Source of the DNA: Promethearchaeota archaeon
Lineage (GTDB): Archaea; Asgardarchaeota; Lokiarchaeia; Sigynarchaeales; MK-D1
NCBI GenBank assembly: GCA_016839865.1
Contig: JAEOTN010000502.1
Span: 1-10,058, forward strand
DNA length: 10,058 bases
Reading direction: 5' to 3'
The notes under the pieces: generated by a model
What the model was told of the DNA's origin: nothing
The model's database searches: none
What the model saw: the letters and a program-made list of their open reading frames with translations, nothing else
Translations under genes and position numbers: made by a program
Part shown: piece after piece, positions 6,282-10,058 of the stretch
How positions within the stretch are numbered: position 1 is the stretch's first letter
Layout: every line of letters begins with the position of its first letter

Positions 6282-7721
6282 ATGCGAAATACAAAATGGT
6301 TGTCAAAAACCGAAATCAAGGAAATTCTGGATTATTCTCTTTCGGATGAAGAAATTGATGAAGCTAAAACTCACTTATTAACCCCCGTGTTTGAGCGAGT
6401 GTTTTCCACTTCTGTAGGAACCGGAACCCCCTATTTCAAAGTTCGGGGAGATGATCGGAATATTATGGATTGCACTTCCCAAGCATGGGTTCTTGCTTTG
6501 GGTCATGGTGCAATTGATCCAATTTATGCAGCTTTCCTTCAAGCTGAAAAGTTTTCTCACCATCAATATGGATTTTTGGATGAAACACGTGCAAAATTAG
6601 CAAGCAAGATCGCATCTATTGGGCCAGGGAAACTATTTGGTGGGAAAGTAGCATTCAATAACATGGGTGGAAGCGCAACGAATGAAGCTGCAATCCGTCT
6701 AGCGTATGTATCTCAAAAAAGATCACAAAAACAACAAATTGTAGTGTTCTCACGCGGATACCATGGTAGTTCGTTATCAATGACAGGTGCAACCCAGTAT
6801 ATTCGTATTGCTACTCGATATCGATCCTTCGGGTTAGATCGGTGGGAACGTGCATTTTTCCCGTATTGCTACCGCTGTCCTTGGAATTATAAAAATGGAT
6901 TAGGTGGTAAGAAAGATAAGAAATGCAAGCTGGAATGTTTAAACTTCTTCCAAAAGTTTGTAGAAGAAACAACTAATCAAGAAGTTGCGGCTGTTTTGCT
7001 AGAACCAATGCAAGGTGCGGGAGGTCAGATTCCTGCCCCAATTGAGTGGTTACAAGGCTTACAAGATATTTGTAGAAAAAACAAAATCCAAATAATCTAC
7101 GATGAGTTCCAAACGGGTTTTGGTAGAACCGGTTATATGTTTGCTACTGATTATTACAATACAACGGGAAAAATTGATGTATCCCCTGATATGATGACGT
7201 TAGCTAAAGCAGCAGGAGGAGGATTGCCACTGGGTATTTTACTTGCTTCAAATAAATACAAGCAATTTTCTGAAGCAGAAGAACACAGTACATTCTCTTC
7301 AACTCCCGTTCCGATGGCAGCATGCCTTGTGGTATTGGAAATTATGGAAAAGCACAAAATCCCTGAAAATGCACGAAAAATGGGTAAGTTAATCACTAAA
7401 AGGGTACTAGAGCTTCAAGAAACCTATCCCCAGATTGGAGATGTGCGAGGACCGGGGCTTTTCATTGGAGTTGAATTAGTAAAGGATCCAAAAACTCGAG
7501 AACCCTATACTGAACTAGCTGAAGCCATGAAAAATGAATGCTGGAATCAAGGGATATATTTCCAAGGAATGATGCCAATTATTAAACCATCAGGGGAAAT
7601 GGTTCGTAATGTCATCAAAATCAAACCACCTTTGATAATTACCGAAGAAGAAGCAGATATCATTTGTGAACGATTTGAAGCAACTTTGAAAACATGTCTA
7701 AATGACTTGAACAAAAAATAA
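6282..7721 (+). CDS. Class III PLP-dependent aminotransferase
   Basis: This 479-residue protein is a fold-type I, class III aminotransferase (acetylornithine, ornithine and 4-aminobutyrate aminotransferase family). These enzymes move an amino group, usually a terminal one, to an oxo acid using pyridoxal phosphate. Visible features are MGGSATNEAAIR (128-139), which binds the cofactor phosphate, GYHGSS (159-164), YDEFQTGFGRTG (273-284) with D274 facing the pyridine nitrogen, and the Schiff-base lysine K309 in LAKAAGGG. VRGPGLFIGVEL (388-399) is the usual C-terminal domain motif. A cysteine-rich insert, PYCYRCP (194-200) plus CKLEC (215-219), occurs in a subgroup of the family and could bind metal. 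The true substrate cannot be told. The gene is close to a VOC gene (13-base gap), so the pair probably share a pathway. The ATG at 6282 lacks an SD. Confidence 0.92.
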   Translation: MRNTKWLSKTEIKEILDYSLSDEEIDEAKTHLLTPVFERVFSTSVGTGTPYFKVRGDDRNIMDCTSQAWVLALGHGAIDPIYAAFLQAEKFSHHQYGFLDETRAKLASKIASIGPGKLFGGKVAFNNMGGSATNEAAIRLAYVSQKRSQKQQIVVFSRGYHGSSLSMTGATQYIRIATRYRSFGLDRWERAFFPYCYRCPWNYKNGLGGKKDKKCKLECLNFFQKFVEETTNQEVAAVLLEPMQGAGGQIPAPIEWLQGLQDICRKNKIQIIYDEFQTGFGRTGYMFATDYYNTTGKIDVSPDMMTLAKAAGGGLPLGILLASNKYKQFSEAEEHSTFSSTPVPMAACLVVLEIMEKHKIPENARKMGKLITKRVLELQETYPQIGDVRGPGLFIGVELVKDPKTREPYTELAEAMKNECWNQGIYFQGMMPIIKPSGEMVRNVIKIKPPLIITEEEADIICERFEATLKTCLNDLNKK

Positions 7722-7725
7722 TAAT

Positions 7726-7731
7726 GGTGAT
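7726..7731 (+). promoter_or_regulatory. SD site GGTGAT of the VOC gene
   Basis: GGTGAT is part of the archaeal consensus GGAGGTGAT that pairs with the 16S rRNA 3' end. It lies three bases before the ATG at 7735 and four bases after the aminotransferase stop. It fits internal initiation in a shared transcript and is one of only two clear SD sites in the window. Confidence 0.6.
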
Positions 7732-7734
7732 ATA

Positions 7735-8199
7735 ATGATCGAAAAAATCAGTCAAATTGGGATTGTAGTTCCAGATATAGAGAAAGCAAAAAAATTTTAT
7801 GAGGAAACGATGGGTATAACATTTAATGTTTTACCACGAGAACCAGAAACTTGTGAACTTCATGGAAAAGAGACTAAATTTCAGCTTAAAACCGGATTTG
7901 CTTTTCTGAGTGGATTACAGCTAGAATTAATTCAAGTGGTTGATGGTTACTCTGCACATTCAGAATTTTTGGAAAAAAATCCCCATGGAGGTATGCACCA
8001 TGTGGCAATCTATGTTGAAGACTTAGAGAGTGAAGTTGTAAAATTTGTTGACTCAGGTGTGAAGCTGGTTGCTCGTGGGGAATACATGAGAACAAAATGG
8101 GCATACTTAGATTCTACTGAACAATCTGGACTATTGCTTGAATTAATTGAGCTTCCAATACGGAAGAAAAAGAAAAAGAAACAAAAGAAAGAAGAATAA
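7735..8199 (+). CDS. VOC-family protein, methylmalonyl-CoA epimerase-like
   Basis: This 154-residue protein is a vicinal-oxygen-chelate (glyoxalase-fold) protein with two beta-alpha-beta-beta-beta modules, most like methylmalonyl-CoA epimerase, which interconverts (2R)- and (2S)-methylmalonyl-CoA. Module one begins QIGIVVPDIEKAKKFYEE (7-24), and LQLELIQ (61-67) gives E64. Module two has GGMHHVAIYVEDLE (85-98) with H88/H89 and LLLELIEL (133-140) with E136. The first metal ligand, normally His in KIDHIGIAV, is Gln here (Q7), so the metal site or the reaction may differ. It could be an epimerase, a dioxygenase-like enzyme or another VOC lyase. Residues 143-152 form a lysine tail (RKKKKKKQKK) not found in typical epimerases. 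It is probably co-transcribed with the aminotransferase and converges on the transporter gene with one base between the stops. Confidence 0.82.
   Translation: MIEKISQIGIVVPDIEKAKKFYEETMGITFNVLPREPETCELHGKETKFQLKTGFAFLSGLQLELIQVVDGYSAHSEFLEKNPHGGMHHVAIYVEDLESEVVKFVDSGVKLVARGEYMRTKWAYLDSTEQSGLLLELIELPIRKKKKKKQKKEE
8167..8190 (-). terminator. Oligo-T tract terminating the transporter gene, inside the VOC tail
   Basis: On the minus strand the VOC lysine codons read as T-rich sequence with T5 at 8177-8173 and 8171-8167, plus T4 at 8186-8183. It begins 11 bases beyond the transporter stop at 8201. No intergenic room exists, so this coding stretch is the likely terminator. Confidence 0.5.
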
Positions 8200-8200
8200 A

Positions 8201-9679
8201 TTAACGCTTTACGGTGTGTTTTAGTTGAATTTCTTCCTTTACTTTTTTGAGGGTATCTCCATGCAATGGGAAAAGGAGTAAAAATAGAATCACGATGGCA
8301 ATTCCCCCAATTGTGAATCCAACCATTAACCATCTAATACCTTGTTGTAGTGCTACACCTTGAATTGCGCTAGGGTTGAGTATATAAGTATCCCAGCCTT
8401 GTCCAGCAAATACCAAAGCAATAGCCCCAATACTGAGAATCGTTGAGTATCTATTGATTAGGGCGTTAATTCCATAATAAGCTCCCTCTCTTCTGACTCC
8501 AGTACGTACCTCATCTTCGTCTATGATGTTTCCCATTATCACGTCAACAAAAAACATAGCGGAACTTAGCCCAACTCCATTAAAAGCCATGAATATAACT
8601 GCCCAGGTGTTGTGAGATAACCCAAACCAGGATCCTCCATTTTGAAGGAATGCAAATGGAATTAATGCAACTATCCATATAGCTTCACCCACGATAAATG
8701 CGTTTCTCATTCCAATTTTATTTCCCAACCATCGCATTAATGGGAAGAAAGCACATGCGCTAAGAAATGCCGTTAATAGCATAATTGTTAACATAAAATC
8801 CCCTTCTTGGAATCCTAACACAAATTGCCCATACAATGGAATGACAGTTGTTAGTAACTTGAAAACAAACCAATTAAACAAATTTGCAACAATGAACAGA
8901 AGAAATGCTTTATTCTTGAAAGTCATTTTCAAGGAATGAAAAACACCCGGATCAGAATCTTTTTGAGTTTTCTCAATGGGATCCTCTTTCATACCATATC
9001 GTGAAAACATGAATCCTCCAAGGATGACTAAAACAGCTACTACACCACCTGTAATCCAGTATTTGATCATGAGCTCTTGTCGAACATTGTTGATTAACCA
9101 TTCTGGGGGGTTTGGTACCACGGTCGTGGGAGCAACTTCACTGCCAATGAAAATAGTTGGAAGAACGAACCCGATTAATACACCTATTATGGTCATAATA
9201 TTTTTCCACATGTTAGCTCGGCTTCTCTCTTTTTCTGTTTTAAACATTTCAGGAAAGAGTGCGAGTTGATTTGTCGAGAAAATCGTATAAAACAAATCAT
9301 AGAGCATTATGATTACTAGAAAATAAGTAGTTTTAACCCAATCTGGTTGTGCGTGAAGTCCTGGGAAGAAGAACAAAAAGAAATTGACTAATGCAAATGG
9401 AATGGTGATGACTAATACCCAAAACCGTCTTCTACCAAATTTTGATCTTGTTCTATCAGATATCGGACCCATTATGGGATCATTTATTGAATCCCAGATT
9501 GCAAACACAAAAAATCCTAATGCCAAAGTTTCAATTTTAATACCTACGACAGAATAGAAGAAGATAAAGATAAGGAATTGAAACATTTGATGACTCATTT
9601 GATCCGTCATTGCACCTAGACCAAAAGCAATTGTGGTACCAAGCGAATGACGTTTCGGTTTTACTGAATCTTGTGCCAT
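8201..9679 (-). CDS. GPH/MelB-like MFS cation symporter
   Basis: This 492-residue membrane protein belongs to the glycoside-pentoside-hexuronide:cation symporter group of the major facilitator superfamily (MFS_2, MelB-like), which imports sugars or related solutes with Na+ or H+. Evidence is about twelve hydrophobic segments and the family motif starting at WDSINDPIMG (62-71), then ISDRTRSKFGRRR (73-85), with D63 and D67 at the positions of the MelB cation-binding aspartates. The second-half motif IIDEDEVRTGVRREGAYYGI (385-404) is also intact. Loop 6-7 (about 229-250) is charged and cytoplasmic. The substrate cannot be read from sequence; some relatives carry lipids or other solutes rather than sugars. 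The ATG at 9679 fits a TATA box at 9723-9730 with a leader of about 20 bases and no SD. Three short repeats at the predicted start site suggest repression. It is likely monocistronic. Confidence 0.9.
   Translation of the reverse strand: MAQDSVKPKRHSLGTTIAFGLGAMTDQMSHQMFQFLIFIFFYSVVGIKIETLALGFFVFAIWDSINDPIMGPISDRTRSKFGRRRFWVLVITIPFALVNFFLFFFPGLHAQPDWVKTTYFLVIIMLYDLFYTIFSTNQLALFPEMFKTEKERSRANMWKNIMTIIGVLIGFVLPTIFIGSEVAPTTVVPNPPEWLINNVRQELMIKYWITGGVVAVLVILGGFMFSRYGMKEDPIEKTQKDSDPGVFHSLKMTFKNKAFLLFIVANLFNWFVFKLLTTVIPLYGQFVLGFQEGDFMLTIMLLTAFLSACAFFPLMRWLGNKIGMRNAFIVGEAIWIVALIPFAFLQNGGSWFGLSHNTWAVIFMAFNGVGLSSAMFFVDVIMGNIIDEDEVRTGVRREGAYYGINALINRYSTILSIGAIALVFAGQGWDTYILNPSAIQGVALQQGIRWLMVGFTIGGIAIVILFLLLFPLHGDTLKKVKEEIQLKHTVKR
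8243..8248 (+). terminator. T6 tract after the VOC gene, inside the transporter gene
   Basis: T6 lies 44 bases past the VOC stop, with T3-T4 runs between (8219-8222, 8230-8240). On the other strand it forms part of the LKKVKEE codons near the transporter's C-terminus. It is the probable plus-strand termination site. Confidence 0.4.
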
Positions 9680-9684
9680 GATTA

Positions 9685-9715
9685 TTCACTGTAAGTTTTT
9701 CACTGATATTCACTG
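9685..9715 (-). promoter_or_regulatory. Triple CAGTGAA motif, putative operator of the transporter gene
   Basis: On the minus strand CAGTGAA occurs at 9715-9709, 9705-9699 and 9691-9685, with start-to-start spacing of 10 and 14 bases. The first two copies extend to ATCAGTGAA. They cover the predicted transcription start (about 9700) between TATA box and ATG, the usual place for an archaeal repressor to block polymerase. The regulator is unknown. Confidence 0.4.
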
Positions 9716-9722
9716 ATGATAT

Positions 9723-9730
9723 TTTATATA
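9723..9730 (-). promoter_or_regulatory. TATA box of the transporter gene
   Basis: Minus-strand TATATAAA, about 27 bases before a predicted start near 9700 and 44-51 bases from the ATG at 9679. A T/A-rich stretch precedes it. It is one of the best TATA matches in the window. Confidence 0.6.
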
Positions 9731-9829
9731 TTAAAAAGGTTTGTTCTCAGAAAGATGAGATTGTCGATCGTTACACTTTGTCTGTAGATGAGAAAAACAG
9801 AGTCTGATTATTCATGTTTTTGACCGACA

Positions 9830-9840
9830 AAATATATATT
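9830..9840 (+). promoter_or_regulatory. Possible TATA box of the ribbon-helix-helix gene
   Basis: AAATATATATT lies about 95 bases before the ATG at 9933, implying a leader of roughly 70 bases. A second A/T block (ATTTTAAAA, 9899-9907) is too close to leave the SD site in the transcript, so the upstream one is preferred. Confidence 0.35.
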
Positions 9841-9919
9841 CCCATATGATACTGTCAATTAATATCGCAATGACACATGTGCATTATGTAGAAAATACAT
9901 TTTAAAACACAATATCATA

Positions 9920-9925
9920 GGAAGG
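9920..9925 (+). promoter_or_regulatory. SD site of the ribbon-helix-helix gene
   Basis: GGAAGG, seven bases before the ATG at 9933, is close to the GGAGG core and fixes the start of this partial gene. It also shows that the transcript has a leader. Confidence 0.55.
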
Positions 9926-9932
9926 AAAAATC

Positions 9933-10058
9933 ATGAAACTCATCACAGTTCACATCCCAGAAGCTTATCTTACGGCAATTAACCAGTTAATAGCAGCGGA
10001 TGCATATCCTAATCGCAGTGAAGCAATCCGAGTAGCAATTCGAGATTTACTCAAAAAC
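9933..10058 (+). CDS. Ribbon-helix-helix (CopG-type) regulator, C-terminus outside window
   Basis: Forty-two codons are visible before the right edge, starting MKLITVHIPEAYLTAINQLI. The pattern is a clear ribbon-helix-helix DNA-binding domain: a short strand with alternating exposed residues (KLITVHIP, 2-9), helix A (10-25), the turn YPNRSEAIR (25-33), whose NRSEAIR is the family's most conserved stretch, and helix B (29-42). Such proteins bind DNA as dimers through the N-terminal strand and act as repressors, for example CopG, NikR or the haloarchaeal cell-division regulator CdrS, whose RHH core reads much alike. A longer C-terminal ligand domain, as in NikR, cannot be ruled out because the gene is cut. 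It is divergent from the transporter gene across 253 bases and has its own SD. It might control the transporter or itself. Confidence 0.85.
   Translation, partial: MKLITVHIPEAYLTAINQLIAADAYPNRSEAIRVAIRDLLKN

Noticed and set aside
8010..8333. 107-residue minus-strand frame spanning the VOC 3' end
   Set aside because: It lies antisense to the VOC tail and overlaps the transporter gene in another frame. Its long Phe run is just the reverse of lysine codons.
9716..9932. Divergent spacer checked for a small RNA, riboswitch or CRISPR repeats
   Set aside because: Apart from TATA boxes, the palindrome and the SD site, no stable hairpin, regular repeat or conserved aptamer pattern could be seen by eye.
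1..10058. Mobile element or defence system
   Set aside because: No transposase, integrase, long inverted repeats, target duplications, nuclease/helicase genes or repeat array are present; gene composition is even throughout.

Overview
The window is AT-rich and looks archaeal. The tRNA-Ile gene carries no 3' CCA. One protein belongs to the archaeal DUF371 family. TATA-like boxes sit about 25-50 bases ahead of several genes, and most starts lack a Shine-Dalgarno (SD) site; the two clear SD sites match the archaeal 16S 3' end. A protein similar to methanogenesis marker 16 / homocysteine biosynthesis (DUF39) fits the same picture. Lysine-rich C-terminal tails and a GPH-type transporter would suit an Asgard archaeon. 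That placement is an impression from protein style only, not a demonstrated assignment.

Layout. Positions 1-654 (minus) hold a DUF371 gene followed after one base by a partial unknown gene. Positions 836-911 (plus) are tRNA-Ile(GAU). Positions 1000-1719 (plus) encode a class II aldolase, which converges with and overlaps by 19 bases an atypical kinase-like gene (1701-2567, minus). A rightward block follows: a 71-residue unknown protein (2683-2898), glucosamine-6-phosphate synthase GlmS (2944-4794), a DUF39-ferredoxin fusion (4861-6207), a class III aminotransferase (6282-7721) and a VOC / methylmalonyl-CoA-epimerase-like protein (7735-8199). The VOC gene converges, with a single base between stops, on a GPH/MelB-like transporter (8201-9679, minus). 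A divergent spacer leads to the start of a ribbon-helix-helix regulator that runs off the right edge (9933 onward).

How the genes may work together. GlmS makes glucosamine-6-phosphate for amino-sugar synthesis. The DUF39 protein probably takes part in sulfur transfer to homocysteine. The aminotransferase and VOC genes are tightly coupled. The transporter and the aldolase would both fit carbohydrate use, but no complete pathway is visible and I do not claim one.

The best candidates for something overlooked are regulatory. At both convergent junctions the lysine codons at the end of one gene read as oligo-T on the other strand, exactly where the opposing gene would need a terminator. The transporter promoter also carries three copies of a 7-base motif at the predicted transcription start, which looks like an operator. 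No mobile element, CRISPR array, rRNA or long repeat was seen, and no gene-free stretch exceeds 300 bases.
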